64,000 nucleotides of DNA from Leifsonia shinshuensis (GTDB lineage Bacteria > Actinomycetota > Actinomycetes > Actinomycetales > Microbacteriaceae), in NCBI RefSeq assembly GCF_022606355.1, contig NZ_JAHHZQ010000003.1, forward strand, positions 372,001 through 436,000. The letters run 5' to 3'. A model generated the notes under the pieces. That model was not told where the DNA came from. It was given only the letters and a program-made list of their open reading frames with translations, and did not search any database. The position numbers were made by a program, and so were the translations under genes. Positions 26,066-33,921 of this stretch are shown in pieces; the stretch's first letter is position 1; each line of letters begins with the position of its first letter.

Positions 26066-26400
26066 CGGAGGTGCCAGATCTCGTCGAGCGGCTGCCACGG
26101 CGACCGTGTGTCGCGTTCCCCGCCGATCGGGATGTTGCACGGGTCGGTGTGCGTCCACCACTCCTGCGACACCGGGTCCGCGGCGATCCTGCGCTGGTCG
26201 GCCTCGTGGTCGTCGCCGACGTACTCGTAGTACGCGAACAGCATGTCACCGACGATGAAGATGCTGTAGTTCCGGATGTTGCACTCGGTCATCTTCGCCT
26301 CGACGGCCGGCCAGACCGCCCTGTGCAGTTCCAGATACTCCTCGCGCTTCTCCGGCCGCACACCGGTCACGAACGCGAACCGCTGCGGTTCGGCGCTCAC
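26062..26400 (-). CDS. L-rhamnose/L-fucose mutarotase (RhaM type)
   Basis: 112 residues, a dimeric ferredoxin-like fold that interconverts sugar anomers. Family motifs are present: FVTGVRPEKREEYLELHRAVWPAV with the catalytic His, NIRNYSIFIVGDMLFAYYEYVG, and EWWTHTDPCNIPI. The GTG at 26398-26400 overlaps the dehydratase stop, and its own stop overlaps the lactonase start. Homologues work on L-rhamnose, while those in fucose clusters are thought to act on L-fucose, so the name does not settle the sugar. Confidence 0.92.
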   Translation of the reverse strand: MSAEPQRFAFVTGVRPEKREEYLELHRAVWPAVEAKMTECNIRNYSIFIVGDMLFAYYEYVGDDHEADQRRIAADPVSQEWWTHTDPCNIPIGGERDTRSPWQPLDEIWHLR

Positions 26401-27575
26401 GAGACCGGCCTCAGCGGGATCGTCGGGTCGTCGATCACGTCGGGCTCGGCGACGAGCCGGAGCGCGGCCCGCTCGGGGCGCACGTGCGGCCCGGTGGCCG
26501 GCGGCGCCACCACGGCACCGGCGCGCGTCACAATCGACTCGTCCACGATGATCCCCAGCCCCGGCCGGTCGCCGAGGACGATGCCGCCGTCGTCGAGCTG
26601 CTGGTCGACATCGAGCCCGAGAGGGAACGAGAGGTCCTGCACTTCGAACGTCAGGAGGTTCGGCACGGCGGCGGCCGCGTGCGCCACCGGGTTGGTGTTG
26701 AAGGCGACAGGGCTGACCGGGAGGTCGTGCCCGTGCGCGAGCGTCGCCACGCGCAAGAAATGGGTGATCCCCCACACGTTGCCGACCTGGACCACGTCGA
26801 CCGCATTGGCGTCGAGCAGCGGGCGGTACTGCTCGAGGCCGGTGAGGTTCTCGCCGCTCGCGATCGCGGCGCGGATCTTCCCGCGCAGGGCGGCCATGCC
26901 GGCGGCGTCCCAGCGACGCAGCGGCTCCTCCACCCAGGTGAGGTCGAGGCGCTCCTCGATCGCGCCGACGTAGCGTGCCGCCTGCGCGTGGTTCCACGAC
27001 TCGTTGACGTCGAACATCAGCGCGGGATGGCGGGAGTTGCGGCTGAGTGCGTCGCGCAGGATCTCCAGACGAGGCAGATCGCGCTCGAGGTCGCGGCCGC
27101 CCTTGAGCTTGCCCGCCTTGAAGCCGCGGTCGGCGAACCGGCCGTACAGCTCGGCGAGCTCCTCGTCGGTCAGTCCGTACTCGAGGCCGGAGGCATAACC
27201 GGGGACGAAGCGCTCCCTGGCGCCCAGGGTCCGCCAGAGCGGCTCGTCTGCGGCCTTCGCCTTGAGGTCCCAGAGCGCCATGTCGATCGCGCCGATCGTG
27301 CCGAAGGTCGAGCCGGAGTGGCCGGCCTTGAACACCCAGTCGAGCATCCGGTCGTAGAGCGCGACCACGGCGCGGGGGTCCTCCCCGTCGATGGCGGGGA
27401 AGATCCGCGCGATGTCGCCGTGAGCGCCGAGGCCGACGCCTTCGAGGCCGCTGTCGGTCTCGATGATGAGGACGGGGACGGGCGTGGTGTTGCCGATCTG
27501 CACCCCGTTCACGTCGCCGGTGATGCGGCCCCAATCGTGCACAGTGCTGAGACTGCGGTAGCCGGTGATCTTCAT
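26397..27575 (-). CDS. Enolase-superfamily sugar acid dehydratase (L-fuconate/L-rhamnonate dehydratase candidate)
   Basis: 392 residues of the mandelate racemase/muconate lactonising type. The N-terminal capping domain is followed by a barrel with catalytic Lys156-x-Lys158 (GKLKGG) and metal ligands Asp189 (FDVNESWN), Glu216 (WVEEPL) and Glu242 (ASGEN). At the place where acid sugar dehydratases normally carry the His of a His-Asp dyad, the sequence reads VSPVAFN, so Val290 replaces it. This makes the exact reaction uncertain. The context (lactonase, mutarotase, importer) argues for dehydration of a deoxysugar acid. It lies 28 bp after the permease gene. Confidence 0.85.
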   Translation of the reverse strand: MKITGYRSLSTVHDWGRITGDVNGVQIGNTTPVPVLIIETDSGLEGVGLGAHGDIARIFPAIDGEDPRAVVALYDRMLDWVFKAGHSGSTFGTIGAIDMALWDLKAKAADEPLWRTLGARERFVPGYASGLEYGLTDEELAELYGRFADRGFKAGKLKGGRDLERDLPRLEILRDALSRNSRHPALMFDVNESWNHAQAARYVGAIEERLDLTWVEEPLRRWDAAGMAALRGKIRAAIASGENLTGLEQYRPLLDANAVDVVQVGNVWGITHFLRVATLAHGHDLPVSPVAFNTNPVAHAAAAVPNLLTFEVQDLSFPLGLDVDQQLDDGGIVLGDRPGLGIIVDESIVTRAGAVVAPPATGPHVRPERAALRLVAEPDVIDDPTIPLRPVS

Positions 27576-27603
27576 GGACGTGTCTCCTTGCGAGCGGATG
27601 CGG

Positions 27604-28509
27604 TCATTCCTTGGTCCCCCCTGCCGTCATCCCCGTGACGAGGAAGCGCTGCGAGAAGAGGAACACGATCAGGACCGGGAGGATCGAGACGATGGTGGCG
27701 AGCGCCAGGGTCGGGAGCTGGACCGAGTCCGACCCGGCCGAGCTCGGGTTGAAGGCGGGCGTCGACGCGAGCAGCGATGTCAAGCCGACTTGCACGGGAT
27801 AGCCGTCGCTCGACGGAAGCATGACGAACGGGAGGAAGAAGTTGTTCCAGTTCTGCACGAAGCTGAAGAACGCGACCAGGGCCACGATCGGCGCGGCGAG
27901 CGGCAGCGCGATGCGCGTGAACACCTGGAACTCTGAGCAGCCGTCGATCCGGGCGGCCGCCAGCAGGTCCCTCGGCACGCTCGTCGAGAAGTAGATGTAG
28001 GTCAGATACACCCCGAACGGGAAGAACGACATCGGAAGGATGACCGAGAGCGGGCTCCCGATCAGCCCGACGGTGTTGAGCTCGAGGAAGATCGGCAGCA
28101 CCAGCGCGGTGCTGGGGATGAGCATCACCACCAGGGTCAGGATCAGCAGCGCCTTGCGCAGCCGGAACTCGGTCAGCGCCAGGGCGTAGCCGGCCGGGAT
28201 GCTCACCAGGAGCGTGATGACCAGAGCTCCCACCGCGTAGAGCGCGGAGTTGCCGATCCAGGTCGTCACCGCGCCGTCCTGGAAGCCGAACAGCTGGTTC
28301 CAGTTGGCCGTGAAATCCGCCCAGGAGCCGAGTGCGAACGGGTTGTCGAGGATGAGCGCCTTGGACGACTTCGTCACCGCCAGCAGGAGCCAGACGATCG
28401 GGATGACGAAGAAGAGCACGAAGACCAGGAGGACGACGCCGGCGATGACCCGGCCGCTCCAGCCTCCCAGGTTCACGCGCTGCCTGCGCTGTTGCGAGAG
28501 AGTCGTCAT
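27604..28509 (-). CDS. ABC sugar transporter permease (MalG type)
   Basis: 301-residue permease with six helices (VIAGVVLLVFVLFFVIPIVW onward) and the ATPase coupling loop LAAARIDGCSEFQVFTRIALPL. The C-terminal FSQRFLVTGMTAGGTKE is typical for this subunit. The ATG at 28507-28509 is 2 bp from the stop of the MalF-type permease. Third gene of the deoxysugar operon; no ATPase gene is linked. Confidence 0.94.
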   Translation of the reverse strand: MTTLSQQRRQRVNLGGWSGRVIAGVVLLVFVLFFVIPIVWLLLAVTKSSKALILDNPFALGSWADFTANWNQLFGFQDGAVTTWIGNSALYAVGALVITLLVSIPAGYALALTEFRLRKALLILTLVVMLIPSTALVLPIFLELNTVGLIGSPLSVILPMSFFPFGVYLTYIYFSTSVPRDLLAAARIDGCSEFQVFTRIALPLAAPIVALVAFFSFVQNWNNFFLPFVMLPSSDGYPVQVGLTSLLASTPAFNPSSAGSDSVQLPTLALATIVSILPVLIVFLFSQRFLVTGMTAGGTKE

Positions 28510-28511
28510 CG

Positions 28512-29453
28512 CTATTCCCTTTCGAAGAGGCCGCCGCGGGTGACGAACACCCACGACAGCAGGAGGGCGACGATGAGCAGCAGGAGCGAGATCGCCGCCG
28601 CACCGTTGAAGTCGTTCTGCTGGAAGGCGTACTGGTACGCGAGCTGGTTGAGCGAGTAGTCGTTGGGGACGATCGCGTTGCTGGCCTGGCTGAGCAGCTG
28701 GGGCTCGACGAACAGCTGGGTGCCGGCCGCGAGCGACATCACGCCCATGTAGGCGATCCACTTGCGCAGCATCGGCAGCTGGATGCTCCACGCGATCTGG
28801 ACGGCGTTCGCGCCGTCGATGCGTGCGGCCTCGATGACCTCCGTGCTGATGTTGTTGAGGGCTCCGTACATGATGACGATCCAGCCGCCGGCTCCCGTCC
28901 AGAACGCGACGATCGCGAAGATGACGGGGAGGTTGCCCGGCTGGATGACCTGCACGAAGCTGGTGAAGCCCATCGCGCGGAGCAGCCCGCTGACCGGGCT
29001 GGCCGTGGGGTCGAGCACGAACAGCCAGAGGAGCACGCTGGACGCGCCGGCGAGCGCCCCGGGGAGGTAGTAGATGAAGCGCAGGGAGGTGCTGGCCCAG
29101 CGCACGCGCAGCGCGTGCACGATGAGCGCCAGCAGGACCACGAAGACGAGCAGGCCGATCAGCCAGATCACGAGGTAGGCCACCACGTGCTCGACGGCCG
29201 GCCAGAACCGGAAGTCGGTGATGACCTTCACGAAGTTGTCGAAGCCGGCGAACCCTCCGTCCGACCGGGTGAAGGCGAGGACGACCGAGTACACCGCGGG
29301 GGCGATACCGAACGCCAGGGTGAGCAGAGCATAGAGCGAGACGAACAGGTAGCCGATCGGTGTGCGCCCTGGGGCGCGGCCTTCCCGTGCCGCCGACCGC
29401 CGGCGCTGGGGTGCGCCGGCGGTCAGCTGGTCGCTCGGACGAGCGAGGGTCAT
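28512..29453 (-). CDS. ABC sugar transporter permease (MalF type)
   Basis: 313-residue permease. A basic N-terminus (QRRRSAAREGRAPGR) precedes six helices starting YLFVSLYALLTLAFGIAPAVYS. The coupling loop is IEAARIDGANAVQIAWSIQLPM. It begins 1 bp after the binding-protein stop. Second gene of the operon. Confidence 0.94.
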   Translation of the reverse strand: MTLARPSDQLTAGAPQRRRSAAREGRAPGRTPIGYLFVSLYALLTLAFGIAPAVYSVVLAFTRSDGGFAGFDNFVKVITDFRFWPAVEHVVAYLVIWLIGLLVFVVLLALIVHALRVRWASTSLRFIYYLPGALAGASSVLLWLFVLDPTASPVSGLLRAMGFTSFVQVIQPGNLPVIFAIVAFWTGAGGWIVIMYGALNNISTEVIEAARIDGANAVQIAWSIQLPMLRKWIAYMGVMSLAAGTQLFVEPQLLSQASNAIVPNDYSLNQLAYQYAFQQNDFNGAAAISLLLLIVALLLSWVFVTRGGLFERE

Positions 29454-29454
29454 G

Positions 29455-30828
29455 TCAGTTCACCTTGTATCCGTTGACCTTGGCCTGGTTCTCGATGGCC
29501 TGCTGCCACGTCGGCAGGAGGTCGGCGATGTTCTTGCCTCCGGTGATGGCCGGGGTCATCGTCTTGGCCCAGACCGCCTCCTGGCTGAAGAGACCGTAGC
29601 CCCAGCCGTCCCAGACCTGGGAGGCCGCGGTGACGATCGGCTGCAGCGGGGTGGCGTAGTACTTGCTCGCATCCTGCTTGGCGATCCACTTCTGGGCCGC
29701 CGGCGCGTAGGCCGGGTAGCCCGGTGCCACGTTCACCTGGTAGTCGTCGGCTGTCGTCACGAACTGCGCGAACTGCTCGGCAGCCTTCAGGTTCTTCGAG
29801 TGGCTGGAGATGAACCAGGTGCCTCCACCGACGTTGCCGGTGACGGCCTTGTCCTCGCCCTTCCAGGGAAGCGGCGCGGCGACCGCGAGCTGCCCGGCCG
29901 GGACGTTGAGCGACTGCGCGTTGTTGAAGATCGCGCCGGCGTACCAGGCGGGGCCGGGCATCATGAGGACCTTGCCGGTGTAGTTCTTGACGAACTCCGG
30001 AGTGAAGACGCTCACGTTGGGAACCGTGCCGTCGCTGCGGAGCGTGTCGAGCAGCGTCGCCGCCCGCTTGCACTCCGTCGAGTCGGTGTTGACCGTCACG
30101 CTCGTCGGGCCGGTGATGTCGTTGGCCTGGCACTTGCTGCCCCACATGAACACCTCGGGCGTCCATGCGTCGCCCTGCGTGCCGACGATGTAGCCGGGGT
30201 GCTCGGCGGCGACCTTCTGGCCGAGAGCCTGATACTCCTCCCACGTGGTCGGCACGGTGTAGCCGAACTGGTCCATGAGCGATTTGTTGTACCAGAGCAC
30301 GGCCTGCGCCAAGTCGTTGCGGAGGCAGTAGACCTGACCGGAGACGGTGCAGGGGTTCAGGGCGCCCGGCGTGAAGTTGGAGAGCGTGTCCTTGGGCACG
30401 AGTCCCTTGTCGAGCACCGCTGCGAAGGCCTGCTTGCCGTTGGTCTTCTGGCTCGCCCAGGAGGCGTCGTTGTTCTGGCTCGAGAACACGACGTCCGGCC
30501 AGCCGCTGCCCGCCCGGTCGAAGAGCTGGATCTTCGTACGGAACGAGTTGGAGCCGTTGGCCGACCCGTCGTAGGTCACGACCTTGATCTTGGTGTCAGG
30601 GTGCGCCTTCTCGAATGCCTTCGCCGCGGCCTGGCGGTCCGCGTCCACCCAGACGGTGATCGTCGAGGAGGTGTCCTGGGTGGCTTCGGGAAAGCCGTAT
30701 GACCCGTTCGCCGAGCTCCCGCCGGTGCTGCAACCGGCGAGGGCCAGCAGCGCCGTCGCGGCGCCGAGTGCGGTCGCGACCAGCGCCGTCCGGCGACGCG
30801 GGTGCACCACAGTGTGGATTCCGACCAT
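29455..30828 (-). CDS. ABC sugar-binding lipoprotein
   Basis: 457 residues. Signal peptide (RRRTALVATALGAATALLALAGC) with lipid Cys33, then a family-1 binding fold (ITVWVDADRQAAAKAFEKAHPD, YNKSLMDQFGYTVPTTWEEY, WFISSHSKNLKAAEQFAQFV). I prefer the ATG at 30826-30828 because it gives a normal signal peptide and has AGGA at suitable distance; an in-frame ATG at 30855 with GGAG upstream is an alternative. It is the first gene of a six-gene operon ending with the lactonase. An ATACGTAT site lies 63 bp upstream. Confidence 0.92.
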   Translation of the reverse strand: MVGIHTVVHPRRRTALVATALGAATALLALAGCSTGGSSANGSYGFPEATQDTSSTITVWVDADRQAAAKAFEKAHPDTKIKVVTYDGSANGSNSFRTKIQLFDRAGSGWPDVVFSSQNNDASWASQKTNGKQAFAAVLDKGLVPKDTLSNFTPGALNPCTVSGQVYCLRNDLAQAVLWYNKSLMDQFGYTVPTTWEEYQALGQKVAAEHPGYIVGTQGDAWTPEVFMWGSKCQANDITGPTSVTVNTDSTECKRAATLLDTLRSDGTVPNVSVFTPEFVKNYTGKVLMMPGPAWYAGAIFNNAQSLNVPAGQLAVAAPLPWKGEDKAVTGNVGGGTWFISSHSKNLKAAEQFAQFVTTADDYQVNVAPGYPAYAPAAQKWIAKQDASKYYATPLQPIVTAASQVWDGWGYGLFSQEAVWAKTMTPAITGGKNIADLLPTWQQAIENQAKVNGYKVN

Positions 30829-30891
30829 GAGATGTCCTTGTCTTGTCGACTTCATTGACGACTCCGAGGAGACGTATGATGACTATAGAAG

Positions 30892-30899
30892 ATACGTAT
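30892..30899. promoter_or_regulatory. FadR operator ATACGTAT, importer operon
   Basis: Perfect palindromic octamer in the 126-bp gap between the SDR stop and the binding-protein gene. A related GACGTATGATG lies 15-20 bp nearer the gene. Confidence 0.65.
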
Positions 30900-30954
30900 T
30901 ACCTTTGCCAAGAGGCGGGTTGCGGCGAGATCCAATCGTTACGCGGCGGACGGG

Positions 30955-31728
30955 TCAGCGCCCGAGCCACCCGCCGTCGACCGGCAGGACAGCGCCGGAG
31001 ATGTACCGAGCAGCGTCGGAGGCCAGGAACACGGCGGCCCCGCCGATGTCCTCTGCCGACCCCCAGCGCCCCGCCGGGATGCGCTCCAGGATCGCCCGCG
31101 AGCGCTCAGGGTCATCGCGCAGAGCCTCGGTGTTGTCCGTCGCGATGTAGCCGGGCGCGATGCCGTTCACCGTCACGCCGGAGGACGCCCACTCGTTCGA
31201 CAATGCCCGGACCAGCCCGGCCACCCCCGACTTCGCGGCCGCGTAGCCGGGGACGTTGATCCCACCCTGGAACGACAGCAGCGACGCCGTGAAGACGATC
31301 CGGCCGCTCCCGCGCTCGAGCATCCGCCTGCCGAGCGCCTGGGCCAGCACGAAGCCGCTGGTCAGATCCACCTCGATGACCTCGTCGAACCACTCCAGCG
31401 GATGGTCGAGCGCCGGTGCACGGCGGATCGTGCCGGCGTTGTTGACGAGGATGTCGACCGGCCGCTCCCGCCCGGCGATCAGCCGGCCGAACTCCAGCAC
31501 GCCGGCCCGGTCGGCGAAGTCGACACGGTGCCCCTCGAAGCCCCTACCGAGCGCGCGCACGCTGTCGCCCACCTCCGACGACGCCGGATCGAGGGTCGCC
31601 GACACTCCGACGATGTCGGCGCCCGCCGCGGCGAGCGCCACCGCGATCGCACGACCGATGCCTCGCTTCGCCCCGGTGACGACGGCGAGACGACCGGTCA
31701 AGTCGAAGCCGTTCACCGGGCCGTTCAC
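30955..31728 (-). CDS. SDR oxidoreductase (2-keto-3-deoxy-L-fuconate/gluconate dehydrogenase type)
   Basis: 257-residue classical short-chain dehydrogenase: cofactor motif TGAKRGIG (about 16-23), NNAGT, catalytic Ser in FTASLLSFQGG, and YAAAK (Tyr/Lys). The C-terminal AARYISGAVLPVDGGWLG is typical. Closest by pattern are KduD-like 2-deoxy-D-gluconate 3-dehydrogenases and the SDR that oxidises 2-keto-3-deoxy-L-fuconate in Xanthomonas. The GTG at 31726-31728 overlaps the stop of the alcohol dehydrogenase; another in-frame GTG lies four codons in. Confidence 0.9.
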   Translation of the reverse strand: MNGPVNGFDLTGRLAVVTGAKRGIGRAIAVALAAAGADIVGVSATLDPASSEVGDSVRALGRGFEGHRVDFADRAGVLEFGRLIAGRERPVDILVNNAGTIRRAPALDHPLEWFDEVIEVDLTSGFVLAQALGRRMLERGSGRIVFTASLLSFQGGINVPGYAAAKSGVAGLVRALSNEWASSGVTVNGIAPGYIATDNTEALRDDPERSRAILERIPAGRWGSAEDIGGAAVFLASDAARYISGAVLPVDGGWLGR

Positions 31729-32741
31729 CGGGCGACCTGCACGAGGATCTTCATGGCCTGGCCGGCTTCGAGGTCGGCGAAGGCGGTCGCGACCTCCGGC
31801 AGCGGCACCACCCGGGTGATCAGGCGGTCGGCCGGGATGGCACCGCCGGCGACCAGCTCGATCGCGCGTTCGAAGTCCTGGCGCTGGTACACGCGCGCGC
31901 CCAGGATCCTCAGTTCGCGCCAGAACAGCCGGTGGAGGTCGATCGGCCGGGGCTGCGAGTGGATCGCGACGACGACGAGCGTCCCCCGGACCTTCGCCAG
32001 GGCGGTCGCCCCGAGCACAGCCGCTGCGGCACCGGACACCTCGAAGACGACGTCGGCGCCCGCACCGCCGGTCCACTCCTCCACCCAGGCGACCTGGTCG
32101 ACCGCCGACGGGTCGAGCGTGCGCAGGCCGACCTCCTCGGCGACCGCGCGCCGTCGCGGGTCGATCTCGGCGATCACGACCTCGGCCCCGAACGCCTGGG
32201 CCACGGTCGCGATGAGCACCCCGATGGGACCGGCGCCGATGATCACGGCCTTGTCGCCGGGCGCCAGTTCCGACCGCCGCACGTCGTGCACCGCGACCGC
32301 CACGGGCTCCACCAGTGCGGCGTCCCTCAGCGAGACCGCGTCCGGGAGCCGCACCAGCGTCGAGGCGGGAACGTTCCAGCTCTCCTGCAGGGCGCCGGGA
32401 CTGTCGATTCCGATGAAGTCGAGGTTCTGGCAGATGTGTTCGTTGCCGGCGAGGCACGCGGGGCACGTGCCGTCCCAGTCCAGCGGCATCACCGTCACGG
32501 GATCTCCGACCGCCCACCCCTCGACGCCGGGACCGAGCTCTGCGATGGTGCCCGACATCTCGTGACCGATCGTGGCCGGGGTCGTGACGCGGCCGTCCAT
32601 GTCGCCATGGAAGACGTGGAGGTCGGTGCCGCAGATGCCGACATAGGCGACGGCGATGCGCACCTCCCCCGGCCGCAGCGCCTGCGGCTCCCGCTCGTCG
32701 ACCGTGATCGTCCGGTCACCTATGTAATTCGCCGTCAGCAT
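31725..32741 (-). CDS. Zinc-dependent MDR alcohol/polyol dehydrogenase
   Basis: 338 residues. The catalytic zinc site is intact (YVGICGTDLHVFHGD, TIGHEMSG). The structural zinc lobe reads GTCPACLAGNEHIC and lacks the usual first Cys, so it may not bind the second zinc fully. The cofactor motif is VIIGAGPIGVLIATVAQ. The ATG at 32739-32741 has AAGGAG upstream; a longer ATG at 32777 has no ribosome site and begins 10 bp from the operator. It is cotranscribed with the SDR and divergent from the aldo/keto reductase. It may oxidise the sugar or a later intermediate such as lactaldehyde. Confidence 0.9.
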   Translation of the reverse strand: MLTANYIGDRTITVDEREPQALRPGEVRIAVAYVGICGTDLHVFHGDMDGRVTTPATIGHEMSGTIAELGPGVEGWAVGDPVTVMPLDWDGTCPACLAGNEHICQNLDFIGIDSPGALQESWNVPASTLVRLPDAVSLRDAALVEPVAVAVHDVRRSELAPGDKAVIIGAGPIGVLIATVAQAFGAEVVIAEIDPRRRAVAEEVGLRTLDPSAVDQVAWVEEWTGGAGADVVFEVSGAAAAVLGATALAKVRGTLVVVAIHSQPRPIDLHRLFWRELRILGARVYQRQDFERAIELVAGGAIPADRLITRVVPLPEVATAFADLEAGQAMKILVQVAR

Positions 32742-32786
32742 CGCCCGGCGCTCCTTCCTCGAGAGACTCTCGATCATCTAAACATA

Positions 32787-32794
32787 ATACGTAT
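32787..32794. promoter_or_regulatory. FadR operator ATACGTAT, divergent promoter
   Basis: Octamer embedded in TAAACATAATACGTATGCT, which matches 18 of 19 bases of the site at 33862. It lies between the alcohol dehydrogenase (minus) and the aldo/keto reductase (plus). A TAGACT -10-like box (32806-32811) only 6 bp before the reductase ATG suggests a leaderless transcript. Confidence 0.75.
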
Positions 32795-32817
32795 GCTGAA
32801 TGGAATAGACTGCCGCC

Positions 32818-33828
32818 ATGACCGCCACTCTTCCGACCAGGCCGCTGCGGACCGGGACGCGTCTCACCGAGCTCGGATTCGGCGCCGCGCAACTCGGGAA
32901 CCTCTTCCGCGAGACCACGGACGACGCCTCGGCCGAGGCCGTCTCGGCCGCGCTCGGCGACGGCCTGCGCTACTTCGACACCGCGCCGCACTACGGTCTC
33001 GGCCTCTCCGAGCGCCGCCTGGGCCGCGCTCTCACCGCGACGCCACGCGACGCCGTCGTGCTCTCGTCGAAGGTCGGCCGGCTGCTCGTGGACAGCCCGG
33101 AGACCGCCGACCAGCTCGACGACGACGGTTTCATCGTCCCCGCGCGCACGCGCCGGGCGTGGGACTTCAGCCGCGACGGCATCCTCCGCTCCGTCGAAGC
33201 CTCACTCGGCAGGCTCGGGACGGACCGGCTCGACATCGCCTACCTCCACGATCCCGACGACCACTGGGAGGCCGCCTCCACCACGGGGATCGCCGCCCTC
33301 GTCGAGCTGCGCGACCAAGGGGTGGTGCGCAACATCGGCGCCGGGATGAACCAGGCGCCGATGCTCGCGGAGTTCGTGCGGCGCTGCGACGTCGACGTGG
33401 TCATGGTCGCCGGCCGATTCACCCTGCTCGACTCGGCGGCCCTCGACGAGTTGCTCCCGCTCGCGGCCGAACGCGGTGTCGGCGTGGTGGCCGCCGCCGT
33501 GTACAACTCGGGCCTCCTGAGCTCCGAGGCCATCGATCCGTCAGCTCACTTCGACTACGGTGAAGCGCCGCGCTCCGTCGTCGAGCGAACCGTCCGCATC
33601 GCGGAGGTCTGCGCCCGGCACGGGGCCGGCCTCCCCGCGGCCGCGATCCAGTATGCGCTGCGGCATCCCGCCGTCGTCTCGGTGGTCACCGGCATGCGGA
33701 CGGCCGCGCACGTGCACAGCACGGTCGAGCGCTACAGCGCAGAGATTCCGGAAGCCCTCTGGGAGGAGCTCGACGCGAGCGGGCTGGTCCCCGACCCGGC
33801 CGGCGAGTCGGCCGACCGATCAGTCTAG
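32818..33828 (+). CDS. Aldo/keto reductase (L-fucose dehydrogenase-like)
   Basis: 336-residue aldo/keto reductase with the catalytic tetrad in place: YFDTAPHYGLGLSERRLG (Asp and Tyr), VVLSSKVGRL (Lys) and IAYLHDPDDHW (His). The barrel and LTELGFGAAQLGNLF start match the D-threo-aldose 1-dehydrogenase/L-fucose dehydrogenase group, which oxidises the sugar C1 to the lactone. No ribosome site precedes the ATG, consistent with a leaderless mRNA. It would supply the lactone to the lactonase encoded at 25-26 kb and shares an operator with the divergent dehydrogenase genes. Confidence 0.88.
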   Translation: MTATLPTRPLRTGTRLTELGFGAAQLGNLFRETTDDASAEAVSAALGDGLRYFDTAPHYGLGLSERRLGRALTATPRDAVVLSSKVGRLLVDSPETADQLDDDGFIVPARTRRAWDFSRDGILRSVEASLGRLGTDRLDIAYLHDPDDHWEAASTTGIAALVELRDQGVVRNIGAGMNQAPMLAEFVRRCDVDVVMVAGRFTLLDSAALDELLPLAAERGVGVVAAAVYNSGLLSSEAIDPSAHFDYGEAPRSVVERTVRIAEVCARHGAGLPAAAIQYALRHPAVVSVVTGMRTAAHVHSTVERYSAEIPEALWEELDASGLVPDPAGESADRSV

Positions 33829-33861
33829 GGCAAACATCACACGTCTCTTGCTGTAAACATC

Positions 33862-33869
33862 ATACGTAT
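33862..33869. promoter_or_regulatory. FadR operator ATACGTAT before the beta-helix gene
   Basis: Octamer in TAAACATCATACGTATGCT, nearly identical to the 32787 site. It lies 53 bp before the start of the secreted beta-helix protein, linking that enzyme to the deoxysugar regulon. Confidence 0.75.
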
Positions 33870-33921
33870 GCTAACCCTGTTCTGGGGGCACCGACGCCTC
33901 CCACGACAGAAAGCGAACGAA

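Noticed and set aside
33868-33921. Earlier ATG of the beta-helix protein
   Set aside because: It lies inside the ATACGTAT operator and adds residues that do not fit a signal peptide.
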